Shown here one piece after another: positions 1 through 8,003 of a DNA stretch of 64,000 nt. The DNA comes from an uncultured Adlercreutzia sp. (GTDB lineage Bacteria > Actinomycetota > Coriobacteriia > Coriobacteriales > Eggerthellaceae), in contig CAJUSP010000002.1 of assembly GCA_910589165.1 (NCBI GenBank), positions 62,001 through 126,000 on the forward strand, written 5' to 3'. Both the position numbers and the translations under genes were made by a program. The notes under the pieces are model-generated. The model saw only the letters and a list, made by a program, of their open reading frames with translations, did not search any database and was not told where the DNA came from. Within the stretch, counting starts at the first letter, position 1; every line of letters starts with the position of its first letter.

Positions 1-297
1 GATGGTCTCGCGCGAGACGAGCGAGTAGTGCATGCCCTCGTGGTTCATGGCGATGCCGTCGCACACGCCGATGGTGGAAATCTCGAAGGGCACGCCGCCG
101 GCCATATAGATGCCGGCCTTCACGGCTTCGGCGATCTTGTCGAGGTTGGTGTGCCCGGGGATGATGTCGTTGCGCGCGTTGAACACCGCGATGAAGGGGC
201 GGTCCATCTCCTCGTCGGTGATGCCGTCGGCCTTCAGCAAGCTGCGGTGCGGCGCGCGGGCCACCCCTCGTTTGATCTGGTCGCTCCTCAAATCCAT
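1..297 (-). CDS. ilvD: Dihydroxy-acid dehydratase, N-terminal part (cut by window edge)
   Basis: The first 99 codons are present; the rest lies beyond position 1. The family converts 2,3-dihydroxy-acids to 2-keto acids in valine, leucine and isoleucine synthesis, using an Fe-S cluster in the cytoplasm. The N-terminus carries family signatures: SDQIKRGVARAPHRSLLKA, then FNARNDIIPGH and GVCDGIAMNHEGM, the last containing the first cluster cysteine. The ATG at 297-295 is the only start that gives the usual N-terminus. The gene sits behind a long leader with a T-box-like stem I and an intrinsic terminator, so expression is probably set by tRNA charging. Confidence 0.93.
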   Translation of the reverse strand, partial: MDLRSDQIKRGVARAPHRSLLKADGITDEEMDRPFIAVFNARNDIIPGHTNLDKIAEAVKAGIYMAGGVPFEISTIGVCDGIAMNHEGMHYSLVSRETI

Positions 298-327
298 GCT
301 GCCTCGCTTCCGCTCGCCTTCCAAAAC

Positions 328-354
328 AAAAAACCCGCTGCAAGATGCAACGGG
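328..354 (-). terminator. Intrinsic terminator in the ilvD leader
   Basis: On the minus strand CCCGTTGCA and TGCAGCGGG pair around a TCT loop, and six T residues follow (333-328). It lies about 30 bases before the ilvD start codon, where a leader attenuator would be expected. Confidence 0.8.
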
Positions 355-600
355 GCCGGCAAAGCGAGCCTGCGCGCCCAAGGGCACGAGGCAGCTTTCG
401 ACAGATTACGGTGTCGCCGGTCCGAAGCTACTTGCAGCTGCGGCCCGGCGGTAAGCCTGTCGACCGCAACAACGTTCGCGCCGAACTGCTCGGAGGCGGC
501 GTTCGGAACATCCCCCGCCTGCTCGCACTAACCGCAGGCTCTCTTCAGAGGGGTTGGCCCCTACTCTTCCTCGTCAACGCATTTCCACGCTATGAAGTTG
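355..600 (-). promoter_or_regulatory. T-box-like leader of ilvD
   Basis: Read on the minus strand, the leader has T-box stem I features. An AGTA motif lies at 565-562. AGAGAGCC and the distal-loop sequence GGTTAGTGCGAGC lie at about 545-521. A GAAC-NNN-GCC-TCCGAG arrangement follows at 504-489. GGGGC (561-557) pairs with GTTCC (509-505), and CCCC (553-550) with GGGG (516-513), which frames a specifier loop. By spacing against known T-boxes the specifier triplet is GCC (500-498), an alanine codon. I could not find the conserved 14-base T-box sequence that pairs with the tRNA end, so the antiterminator is unassigned. A non-canonical or decayed T-box is possible. Confidence 0.62.
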
Positions 601-607
601 TTTGGGG

Positions 608-635
608 AGTTTAGCACTCAGCTTTTCCAATGCAA
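608..635 (-). promoter_or_regulatory. Promoter of the ilvD leader
   Basis: On the minus strand TTGCAT (-35, 635-630) and TAAACT (-10, 613-608) are 16 bases apart. Transcription would start near 600, just before the T-box-like leader. The rest of the interval up to the kinase stop at 736 shows nothing further. Confidence 0.65.
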
Positions 636-735
636 GGCCTCGCGCTCATATTTTTTTGGGAATTTGACAGCGCGTCCGCAAACGGCGGCAGCCCGCGGCG
701 ACGCGGCCAAGCGGCGCGCGTCGCCCCTCGCGTGC

Positions 736-1929
736 CTATCGTGCCCCGCGGGGCAGCCGGATGCGGAACACCGTCTTACCGTTCGCGACGCGCACCGTAA
801 GCGAGCCGCCGTGGAGGCGCGCGTACTCCTGGGCGAGCGTCATGCCTATCCCCGTGCTGCCGTGCCGACCCTTGTAGAAGCGGTCGAAGACGTGGGCGGC
901 GTCCTCCTTGGAAATGGGCTCGCCGTCGTTGGCGATCTCGCACACCACGCCGCTGCCGTCGCGGCGCAAACTCACAGTCACTTCCCCGTCGGCATGACGG
1001 ACCGCGTTGCTCAAGACGTTCGCGAACACCGAGAACACAAGGTCCTCGTCGCAGGTGAGCACCGCAGGGTCGGGGGCGTCCAGGCCGATTTCCACGCCCT
1101 TCGCGGAAGCGGCCGGAGCCGCCGCATCAACGGCCTCGTAGAGCACGTCGCGCACGTCGTAGCGGGCCATGCGCGGCTCCACGGCATCGGCGTCCACCCG
1201 GGCCAGGGCCATGATGCTTTCCACCAGGGAGGCCATGCGCTCGGTCTCGCGGTCGATGACGTCGCAGCCCTCCTCCACGCCCACCACGCCGGTCTTCACG
1301 CCCTCGGCATAGCCGCGGATGGCCATGAGCGGCGTCTTCAGCTCGTGGGAGGCATTGGCGAAAAATGACTTCATGGCCGCGTCGTCCTCGTCGAAGTTCC
1401 TGGCCACGCGCCGCTGTGCCACCACGAAGACGATAAGCCCGAATAGAGCGAACCCAGCGATCACCAAGGTGGTAAGGCGAACGACTTCGATGGGGAAGGA
1501 AACGTCGGCGTAGGCGATGAGCAGGCCGTCCGGCGGCACTTCGTACCCGATGAGGCCCTTTTGCTGCGCCGCGGCGGCATCGAACACGATGAAGTAGGCG
1601 TAGTCGCCACGGGAATCGAGCAGGTAGATCTCGCCCTTGCGCATCTGCACGGAGTACTCCTCGTAGTCATCGACCAGGGCGCGCTCGAGGCCCGATAGGG
1701 TCTCCAGAGAAGCATCTTCGGCTACCTGAAACGTGGAAACGACGGGCAACGCCTCGCCCTGCGGCTCGGCCTCACCGTACAGCACCTGATCGAACGCCGC
1801 CTCCGCGCGATCACCGATGGCATCGGCCTGCAGCTCGTAGAACCCGATGACCATCGCGGCGCACAGCAAGGCAGCCAGCCCCGTGAGGAACCAGAGCGGC
1901 GCCCGGCGATCGCCTTGGAACGCCGCCAT
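736..1929 (-). CDS. Sensor histidine kinase
   Basis: A 397-residue membrane kinase. Transmembrane segments lie at about 12-30 and 150-171, enclosing a short extracytoplasmic sensor region of unrecognised fold. There is little room for a full HAMP domain before the H-box SHELKTP, with phosphoacceptor His195. The ATPase domain follows with an N-box in NVLSNAVRHADG and a glycine box in GSTGIGMTLA. The ATG at 1929 overlaps the regulator's TGA by one base, so the two are translationally coupled. Longer starts upstream run through the regulator gene and were rejected. The signal is unknown; no obvious target operon is adjacent. Confidence 0.9.
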   Translation of the reverse strand: MAAFQGDRRAPLWFLTGLAALLCAAMVIGFYELQADAIGDRAEAAFDQVLYGEAEPQGEALPVVSTFQVAEDASLETLSGLERALVDDYEEYSVQMRKGEIYLLDSRGDYAYFIVFDAAAAQQKGLIGYEVPPDGLLIAYADVSFPIEVVRLTTLVIAGFALFGLIVFVVAQRRVARNFDEDDAAMKSFFANASHELKTPLMAIRGYAEGVKTGVVGVEEGCDVIDRETERMASLVESIMALARVDADAVEPRMARYDVRDVLYEAVDAAAPAASAKGVEIGLDAPDPAVLTCDEDLVFSVFANVLSNAVRHADGEVTVSLRRDGSGVVCEIANDGEPISKEDAAHVFDRFYKGRHGSTGIGMTLAQEYARLHGGSLTVRVANGKTVFRIRLPRGAR

Positions 1930-2699
1930 CAGGCCTCCCCGCTTTCCGTCAGGCGCAGCCCGTATCCCCAAATGGTCTGGATGTAGACATTGCTGCCGGC
2001 CGCGGCCAGCTTCTTGCGCACCCGTCGGTTCGTCTCGTCGACGACCCGCGTCTCCACCGCCTCGGTGAAGCCCCAAATCTCCCGGAGGATCTCCTTCTTC
2101 GTAATCGCGTCACCGAACCGGCGCATGAACAGGAGCAAGAACCGAAGTTCCGTGGGAGTCAGCGACACGTCCCTTCCGTTCACCGTGCACCCATGGGCCC
2201 GCTCGTCATAGACGAGGTTGCCGCAGCGAAGCATGGGGGGCGCCTCTTCGGGCGAAGCGCTTCCAACCGCCTGCTCCGCTACAGCCCCTTCCCCACAGGC
2301 ACGGCCTCCGGAAGCATCCGGCCGTCCTTGGCCGTCGAACGAGATGCGCCGAAGCAGCGCCTGCACCTTCCCCGCCAGCACCAAGGGCCGGAAGGGCTTG
2401 GTCAGGTAGTCGTCGGCTCCCAGGGAAAGGCCCGCGTAGTAGTCCTCGTCGCGGTCCTTCGCCGTCAGCATAATAACCGGCACCGTCGAGGTAGCCCGTA
2501 TCCGCCGCAGCGCCTCGATCCCGCTCATGCCCGGCATCATAATGTCCAGAACCACAAGGTCGGGAACGCGGGCCCGAAACGCCTCCAGCAGCTCTTCGCA
2601 ACAGGCAAACGCCTCAACCTCATGCCCCATCTCCCGAAGAAACCCGGCAACAATAGAGCGCACATCCCCTTCGTCATCCGCAAAATAAATCAACGCCAT
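1929..2699 (-). CDS. OmpR/PhoB-family response regulator
   Basis: A 256-residue regulator. The receiver domain (1-118) has the acidic pair D8/D9, phosphoacceptor D52 in VVLDIMMPG, T79 and K101 in LTKPF. A linker of about 30 residues rich in Gly, Ala and Glu (about 125-155) precedes a winged-helix DNA-binding domain ending YIQTIWGYGLRL. The linker is longer than usual. It is the first gene of a two-gene operon with the kinase; a GAGG ribosome site precedes the ATG. Confidence 0.92.
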   Translation of the reverse strand: MALIYFADDEGDVRSIVAGFLREMGHEVEAFACCEELLEAFRARVPDLVVLDIMMPGMSGIEALRRIRATSTVPVIMLTAKDRDEDYYAGLSLGADDYLTKPFRPLVLAGKVQALLRRISFDGQGRPDASGGRACGEGAVAEQAVGSASPEEAPPMLRCGNLVYDERAHGCTVNGRDVSLTPTELRFLLLFMRRFGDAITKKEILREIWGFTEAVETRVVDETNRRVRKKLAAAGSNVYIQTIWGYGLRLTESGEA

Positions 2700-2725
2700 A
2701 CCTTCACCTCAATTTCCCTCCCCAG

Positions 2726-3046
2726 CTACCAGAGAAACGCTGAGAAAATGAATGTGGCCGAGAAGAGCGCATACACCCATTTGCGCTTCCTCAAGTCATA
2801 CAGAAACATCGCAGTCCAGAAACCGCAATCGAGAATTTTGATTATCAGGAAACCGAGCGCTTTCGGGAATCCGAAGGCGAGAACAGCAACGAGCATCAGA
2901 GAGGTAATCACTGTCGTAACAAGAGCTGTGAGAATCCACGGGTTCCGTATCGTCAAATCTTTCGGAGCCCAGGAATAAGGCGACCACTCGTCAAAGTACG
3001 CGCGTAATCTCGTTCGCCAGTTTGAATCTTTGCCGTTGTTCGTCAC
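2726..3046 (-). CDS. Small membrane protein of unknown function
   Basis: A 106-residue protein with a polar N-terminus (about 1-32) and two or three hydrophobic segments (about 38-60, 62-80 and 88-105). The GTG start at 3046-3044 has GGAG seven bases upstream. It ends 27 bases before the response regulator and is read in the same direction, so it may be the first gene of that operon. I do not recognise a family. Confidence 0.6.
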   Translation of the reverse strand: MTNNGKDSNWRTRLRAYFDEWSPYSWAPKDLTIRNPWILTALVTTVITSLMLVAVLAFGFPKALGFLIIKILDCGFWTAMFLYDLRKRKWVYALFSATFIFSAFLW

Positions 3047-3327
3047 TTCAGTGCTCCGACTTCCTCAAGGCGTTTTCTCTATTCTGCTCTTCTGCCCCTA
3101 TTATCCCCCATGGCCAAAAAACAACCACCGTACCTTTGCAGCGAAAATGCAGCAGAAATGCAGCGGGGCGAGGTGGCGCGCATTGCTACGGGACGCTGAC
3201 GGAATGGTCGCGGATGGTGACGGATCGTCCGCGCGGGCGTGACGGTTGACCGTTCGTCAGGGGCGCTGAGCGGGCAGTTTGTACACTAGGGCCATGGAAG
3301 TTCGTTCACGCGAGAGGGGAACGTGCC

Positions 3328-4428
3328 ATGGGTACCACCGCTACTGTTCATCGCCGCAAGCTGCCGAAGACCGGGAATGAGCCCTCGGCTAAGCTGAGCG
3401 CCGCCAAGACGCGCGCGCTGGAGCTGGCCCGCAAGGCCCAGGCCAAGGCGAACGCCGCCGCAGCCAAGGTGCGCGAGGGACTGGCGTCAGGCGACAGCGA
3501 TTCCGCAACCGCGTCTGAGCGCGTTCAACCCTCCCCTGCCCTCGCTACCTCCGGCGCGCTGGACCGTCCTGTGCGCGCCGCCACCGCCGGCGCTTTCGCC
3601 GTGGATGAGGGCAACTTCGCCCCGGACCCGGTGATCGCCCGGCTCACCGAGCGGGCCGCCCACCCCATGGCGGCGCCCTCGTGGAAGTCGTTCCGCATGT
3701 ACGTGACCAACCACCCCGATATCTCCGAGCTGCGCCAGGTGGGCCTGCGCTCGATGATGGAGGCGCACCAGAGCCTGCGGCTGGCCCTGGCCGCCGTGGC
3801 CGCATCCGTCGTGCTGCTGCTGGCGGCGCTTCTGGCCTACTGGTGGCTCATGCCGGCCACGGCCGATGCCGATTCCCCCTACGCCACTGCAGACACCGAG
3901 CAGCTGTCCAGCACCGCGGCCGACCAGTGGGAGGCGGGGGTCATCCCCTCGTTGTACCAGAGCGACCCGGCTTGGGGCGCCACCGTTTACGGCCAGGGCA
4001 CCATGGCCGACACCGGCGCCGCGCCCACGGCCCTGGCCATGACCTACGTGGCCGTGACCGGCGACGATTCAAAGACGCCCGCCGACTTCGCCGCCTGGGC
4101 CACCGACCACGACGCCACCGCCGCCGGCACCGATACCATCACGAACTACCTGGCCGGCGCCGCCGCCGATTTCGGGCTGGCCCTTGAGCCGGTGGAGCTG
4201 GACGCCCACGCCCTGCGCCACGCCATCGTGTCGAACGTGCCGGTGATCGTGGTCACGCAGCCGGGCACTTTCTCGCCGGTGGCCAGCGCCGTGGTGCTCG
4301 ACGACATCGACAAGGACTCGCGCATCGTGCTGCACGACCCGTCCAGCGCCGCGCGCTCTGCCAAGAGTTGGGACTTCGACGACATCACCAACGCCGCCGC
4401 CAGCGCCTGGGCCGTCACTGCCGCATAG
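3328..4428 (+). CDS. Membrane-anchored C39-like protein lacking the catalytic cysteine
   Basis: A 366-residue protein. The N-terminus (1-60) is rich in Ala and Lys, a single membrane helix lies at about 152-175, and the C-terminal domain (about 205-360) resembles C39-like cysteine peptidases (peptidase_C39_2 type). Family landmarks are SLYQSDPAWG, YGQGTM, PTALAM and a late HDPS. The position normally occupied by the nucleophile (SGCGP) reads TGAAP (residues 229-233), so the cysteine is alanine. The later histidine region reads GTFSPVASAVV, without the usual His. It is therefore probably a binding or scaffold domain, not a protease. GAGAGGGGAA precedes the ATG. Confidence 0.72.
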   Translation: MGTTATVHRRKLPKTGNEPSAKLSAAKTRALELARKAQAKANAAAAKVREGLASGDSDSATASERVQPSPALATSGALDRPVRAATAGAFAVDEGNFAPDPVIARLTERAAHPMAAPSWKSFRMYVTNHPDISELRQVGLRSMMEAHQSLRLALAAVAASVVLLLAALLAYWWLMPATADADSPYATADTEQLSSTAADQWEAGVIPSLYQSDPAWGATVYGQGTMADTGAAPTALAMTYVAVTGDDSKTPADFAAWATDHDATAAGTDTITNYLAGAAADFGLALEPVELDAHALRHAIVSNVPVIVVTQPGTFSPVASAVVLDDIDKDSRIVLHDPSSAARSAKSWDFDDITNAAASAWAVTAA

Positions 4429-4467
4429 CCGCGCTAGAGGCGTCTAGCCAATCGGCATTTGCGGATT

Positions 4468-4611
4468 CTGGCTTGGATTCAACGATTTTTCGACGCACAC
4501 GTTGAGCAATTGAACATTGTGTTGATTACACGTCGGCGTTTCCCCAGGTCAGATTTCTCACGACAGGCTTTCGCGGGAATTCACGTCGAAAAATCGTCGA
4601 ATCTAAGCCAA
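4468..4611. repeat. 144-bp element bounded by a 28-bp inverted repeat
   Basis: The arms 4468-4495 and 4584-4611 match at 25 of 28 positions and share the core ACGATTTTTCGACG. The interior of about 88 bp is AT-richer than its surroundings and holds no reading frame of note. The outer ends (TTGGCTTAGATTC in one orientation) resemble the TTGGCTCTAGAATT ends of the repeats near 11804 and 25016, so all three may belong to one superfamily. It fills most of the 308-bp gap between the C39-like gene and the hexapeptide protein. Confidence 0.7.
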
Positions 4612-4736
4612 TTTTCCAGTTTCCCGATCCCGGCGCCCGCAAATTCGCCCGGAAACCCGCCAAGGGCGGCGGTTTGCCCCTGGCGCGCGGGCGCGCTTGC
4701 GGTAAAGTGAAGGCGATCACGTTGAAAGGAATCGCC

Positions 4737-5294
4737 ATGAACTACCGCCAGGTCACGCTTCATCCGGAATCGCGCATCGCCCCCAACGCCACGCTCGTGG
4801 GCAACGTCTCGGTGGACAAGGACGCCACCATTCTGTTCGGTGCCACGCTGCGCGGCGACTACGGCAGCCGCATCGTCGTCGGCGAAGGGTCGAACATCCA
4901 GGAGAATGCCTGCGTGCACCTGGACTACGACCAGGACTGCATCGTCGGTCGCGGCGTGACCGTGGGCCACGGCGCCGTCATCCACGGGTGCTTTCTGGAG
5001 GACAACGTGCTCGTGGGCATGGGCGCGGTGGTGATGAACGGGGCCGTTATCGGGAAGAACTCGCTCGTGGCCGCCGGCGCGCTGGTCACCGAGGGCACCA
5101 TCGTGCCGGAGGGCTCGCTCGTGGTGGGCTGCCCGGGCAAGGTGCGCCGCCAGCTGACGCCCGAGGAGATCGAGGCCAACCGCGTGGCCGCCGAGGGCTA
5201 TGCGCAGATCGGCGCCGACCTGGTGGAGAACGGCATTATCTACGCGGGCAAGGACGTCCCGCGCGATATCATGACTATCGCGCTTGCGGAATAA
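4737..5294 (+). CDS. Gamma-carbonic-anhydrase-like hexapeptide protein
   Basis: A 185-residue left-handed beta-helix protein of the YrdA/PaaY/gamma-carbonic-anhydrase group. The N-terminal two thirds consist of hexapeptide turns (IAPNATLVGNVS and onward). Three candidate zinc ligands are H61 (NACVHLDYD), H78 and H83 (VGHGAVIHGC), the usual spacing. A short C-terminal helix follows (LTPEEIEAN). The ATG at 4737 is chosen because AAAGGA lies just upstream; longer forms start in unconserved sequence. It is monocistronic, followed directly by a terminator. Enzyme activity is not certain, as many homologues have none shown. Confidence 0.88.
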   Translation: MNYRQVTLHPESRIAPNATLVGNVSVDKDATILFGATLRGDYGSRIVVGEGSNIQENACVHLDYDQDCIVGRGVTVGHGAVIHGCFLEDNVLVGMGAVVMNGAVIGKNSLVAAGALVTEGTIVPEGSLVVGCPGKVRRQLTPEEIEANRVAAEGYAQIGADLVENGIIYAGKDVPRDIMTIALAE

Positions 5295-5316
5295 AGGGAG
5301 ACCCGCCTGCGCCCTA

Positions 5317-5343
5317 ACCGGCCCTGCAGGGGCCGGTCTTTCG
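5317..5343 (+). terminator. Terminator after the hexapeptide protein
   Basis: ACCGGCCC and GGGGCCGGT form a strong stem around a short loop, followed by CTTT. It begins 22 bases after the stop codon. Confidence 0.75.
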
Positions 5344-5351
5344 TGGGTGAC

Positions 5352-5377
5352 GGAAAGGGCATGGCCCTTTCCCTACG
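5352..5377 (-). repeat. REP-like palindrome with GTAG foot, copy 1
   Basis: Read on the minus strand it is CCGTAG followed by GGAAAGGGC-CAT-GCCCTTTCC. The same design (GTAG, then a short perfect hairpin) occurs near 43527, 43573, 50896 and 56909. It fits the classical description of REP sequences handled by RAYT proteins. Confidence 0.72.
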
Positions 5378-5394
5378 GATTAGCGGGATGCGAG

Positions 5395-5490
5395 TGAGAC
5401 AGTGCCCCGGAGGGGTGTCTCATTTTCCGAATAGCCTTCTGTACTGCACGAGCCCCAGAAAATGAGACACCCCTCCGGGACACTGTCTCA
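5395..5490. repeat. Double hairpin with 33-bp inverted arms (GTGAGACAGTGCCCC family)
   Basis: Arms 5395-5427 and 5458-5490 are reverse complements at 32 of 33 positions, separated by 30 bases. Each arm can also fold on itself: TGAGAC with GTCTCA, and CCCC with GGGG around GGA. It starts 18 bases beyond the prmC stop codon. Related units lie at 24269 and 43045. Confidence 0.8.
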
Positions 5491-5508
5491 TGGGGCACCG
5501 CTTCTTGG

Positions 5509-6663
5509 TTAGAGGGCTGGTTTTCTTGCGGTGAGGATGCGGGGGCGGTTGGTTAGGTCGTTCACTATGCGTATGCTTTCGAAGCCGTGGGCCTGGGCTA
5601 TGGCGGCAGCGGCATCGAGGTGGCCCTCGTAGAGTTCGCAGGCGAGGACGCCGCCGGGGCGCAGGGCGCGGGCGGCCCACTCGCTCAGGGGCAGGAATAC
5701 CGCCAGGCCGTCGGCGCCGCCGTCGAGGGCCAGGGCCGGCTCGTGGTCGGCCACCTCGCGGGGGATTTCCGCGAGTACCGCGGTGGGCACATAGGGCGGG
5801 TTGGAAACCACGGCATCGAAGGTGCCCATGCGCTTCTCGCCGATGCCCGCACCCAGGCTGCACTCGAGCACCGCCACGCGATCCGCGAGCCCTAGGGCCT
5901 CCACGTTCTCGCGCGCGAGCGCCACGGCCTCGGGCGCGATGTCGGTAGCGATGACGCGCACCTCCGGATGCTCGTAGGCCAGCGAGCAGGCGATACAGCC
6001 CGACCCCGTGCACAAGTCGGCCACGAGCAGCGGCCGGGATGCCGCAGGCGCAAAAGACGCCGGCGATGCGTCGGGAACCCCCGCCATCTCTCCGACCGCC
6101 GAGCCACCCTGCATCTCGGCCTCATCGGCTGATGCCCCTTCCGCACCCGTGGCTTGCGAGGTGCCGGCATCTTGAGTGCCAGGAGCAGCCGAGGTCTCCT
6201 GCGCCGAGCGCTGGTTCTCGGCCAGGGCCTCCTGAGCCTTCGCCACGGCCTCCTTCAGAGCCTCCACCGCCTCGCTCTCCTGGGCGGCGGCTTCCTCGTT
6301 CCAGCGGGCCTCGCGCTTGCCGGCAGCCGGCAGGGCGGCGAGCACCTCGCTCACAAGCACCTCGGTCTCGGGCCGCGGGATAAGCACGCCGGGGCGCACC
6401 TTCACGGGAATATGGCGGAAGGTCACCTCGCCGGTGATGTACTGAAGCGGCTCCCCCGCTCCGCGCCGACGCACAAAGTCGCGGAGCGTCGCCCGCTCGT
6501 CGGCAGTAAGCGGCTGATCGAAACTCATGAACAAGTGCGTACGCGAGAGCCCCGTCGCCTCAGACAAAAGCCACTGCGCCGAAACCCGAGGACTCTCGTC
6601 CCCCTTCTCAGCCAAATACCCTTCAGTCCACTCCAGCGCACTCTTAATTGTCCACTCGTCCAT
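5509..6663 (-). CDS. prmC: Release factor glutamine methyltransferase with a low-complexity insertion
   Basis: PrmC (HemK) methylates the glutamine of the GGQ motif in peptide release factors. The N-terminal helical domain (1-85) carries FVRRRGAGEPLQYITGE, and the SAM-binding domain (about 212-384) has DLCTGSGCIACSLA and the catalytic NPPY in VVSNPPYVPT. At 384 residues it exceeds the family norm of about 280. The excess is a stretch of roughly 95 residues rich in Ala, Glu, Gly and Ser (about 113-208), between RPETEVLV and the SAM motif. Start ATG 6663 has GAAAGG upstream; an in-frame start seven codons earlier is less well placed. It lies downstream of prfA, its substrate, a usual pairing. 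Confidence 0.92.
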   Translation of the reverse strand: MDEWTIKSALEWTEGYLAEKGDESPRVSAQWLLSEATGLSRTHLFMSFDQPLTADERATLRDFVRRRGAGEPLQYITGEVTFRHIPVKVRPGVLIPRPETEVLVSEVLAALPAAGKREARWNEEAAAQESEAVEALKEAVAKAQEALAENQRSAQETSAAPGTQDAGTSQATGAEGASADEAEMQGGSAVGEMAGVPDASPASFAPAASRPLLVADLCTGSGCIACSLAYEHPEVRVIATDIAPEAVALARENVEALGLADRVAVLECSLGAGIGEKRMGTFDAVVSNPPYVPTAVLAEIPREVADHEPALALDGGADGLAVFLPLSEWAARALRPGGVLACELYEGHLDAAAAIAQAHGFESIRIVNDLTNRPRILTARKPAL

Positions 6664-6692
6664 CAAAAAGCCTTTCAACAGCAAAAGAGTCA

Positions 6693-6818
6693 GGCCCGCG
6701 CAGGGGGCGGTGGTGCCACGCGCAGTTCAGTCTATGGCGTTCGTCAACGCTGCAACCCCAAACGAGAGCCGCCATAGACTGCTGTTTGAGCACGGCACTT
6801 CCGCCCCCTGTGCGGGCC
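6693..6818. repeat. Long nested hairpin between prfA and prmC
   Basis: Outer arms pair around GCGCAGGGGGCGG (6698-6710) and CCGCCCCCTGTGC (6801-6813), extended by GGCCC/GGGCC and TGCC/GGCA. A perfect inner 12-bp arm (CAGTCTATGGCG, 6728-6739, with 6770-6781) lies within. The rest of the gap between prfA and prmC holds only the prmC ribosome site. Similar nested hairpins lie at 22556 and 42871. Confidence 0.7.
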
Positions 6819-6837
6819 GTCGGGTCAGGATGAGCCG

Positions 6838-7911
6838 CTAGACCGCAGCCTCGAGTTTTTGAGCGCGGTCGGCAGCTTGAAGGGCGGTGATCACGTCGCC
6901 CAGGTTGTCGCCGAGGAGCACGCCGTTGTAGGTGGAGTTGAAGCCGATGCGGTGGTCGGTTACGCGGTCCTGCGGGCCGTTGTAGGTGCGGATCTTCTCG
7001 GAGCGATCGCCCGAGCCGATCTGGGCCAGGCGCTCGGCACCCTCGGCGGCCTGCTGCTCGGCGAGCATCTTCTCGTAGAGGCGGGCGCGCAGCACGGCCA
7101 TGGCCGCGATCTTGTTCTGCAGCTGCGACTTCTGGTCCTGCGACTGCACCACGAGGCCCGTAGGCAGGTGCGTGATGCGCACGGCGGAGTCGGTGGTGTT
7201 CACGCACTGGCCGCCCGGGCCGCCGGCGCGGTACACGTCGATGCGCAGGTCGTTGTCGTTGATCTCCACTTCCACCTCGTCGGCCTCGGGCAGCACGGCC
7301 ACCGTGGCCGTGGAGGTGTGGATGCGCCCCTGGGACTCGGTCTTGGGCACGCGCTGCACGCGGTGCACGCCGGATTCGAACTTCATCACGGAGTACACGT
7401 GGTCGCCTTTCACCTTGAACTGGACTTCCTTGAAGCCGCCGGCCTCGGAGGGCGAGGCGTCCATGGTCTCGGTCTTCCAGCCCTGGGCCGAGGCGAAGCG
7501 CTCGTACATCTTGTAGAGGTCGCCGGCGAAGATGGCGGCCTCGTCGCCGCCGGCCGCCGCGCGGATTTCCACGATAATGTCCTTCTCGTCGGCCGGGTCG
7601 GCCGGGATGAGCATGAACTTGATGTCCTCTTCCAGCTGAGGCAGGCGCGCCTCGATGCCGGAGATCTCTTCCTGGGCGAACTCCTTCATGTCGGCATCGC
7701 CCAGCATCTCCTTGGCCGCTTCCAAGTCTTCCATGGCCTGCACGTACTCAGCAGCCTTCTTGGCCAGCGGCCCCTGGGAGGCGTACTCCTTGGCCAGGCG
7801 GTTGTACTCCTTCTGGTCGGCGAGCACCGCCGGGTCGCCCATCTTGGCCTGCAGCTCGTTGTAGGCCTCGATGATCTTCTCGAGCTTCTCTTTCATATCA
7901 GTTTCCTGCAT
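6838..7911 (-). CDS. prfA: Peptide chain release factor 1
   Basis: RF1 reads UAA and UAG and releases the finished peptide. It has 357 residues, a normal length. It has the stop-codon motif PxT, here PKT in RVPKTESQGRIHTS; RF2 would have SPF. The catalytic GGQ is in AGGPGGQCVNT. Start ATG 7911 follows AAAGGA with seven bases between; a second ATG five codons later is possible. prmC follows after a 174-bp gap filled by a hairpin element. Confidence 0.96.
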   Translation of the reverse strand: MQETDMKEKLEKIIEAYNELQAKMGDPAVLADQKEYNRLAKEYASQGPLAKKAAEYVQAMEDLEAAKEMLGDADMKEFAQEEISGIEARLPQLEEDIKFMLIPADPADEKDIIVEIRAAAGGDEAAIFAGDLYKMYERFASAQGWKTETMDASPSEAGGFKEVQFKVKGDHVYSVMKFESGVHRVQRVPKTESQGRIHTSTATVAVLPEADEVEVEINDNDLRIDVYRAGGPGGQCVNTTDSAVRITHLPTGLVVQSQDQKSQLQNKIAAMAVLRARLYEKMLAEQQAAEGAERLAQIGSGDRSEKIRTYNGPQDRVTDHRIGFNSTYNGVLLGDNLGDVITALQAADRAQKLEAAV

Positions 7912-8003
7912 GGGTGCGTCCTTTGCGTGAAACGAGTGGGTGTTCGGTGCGCCCGCGTCGGGCGCGACTGTCTATTGTAGCAGACCCCGCAAGGGCCGCG
8001 CCG

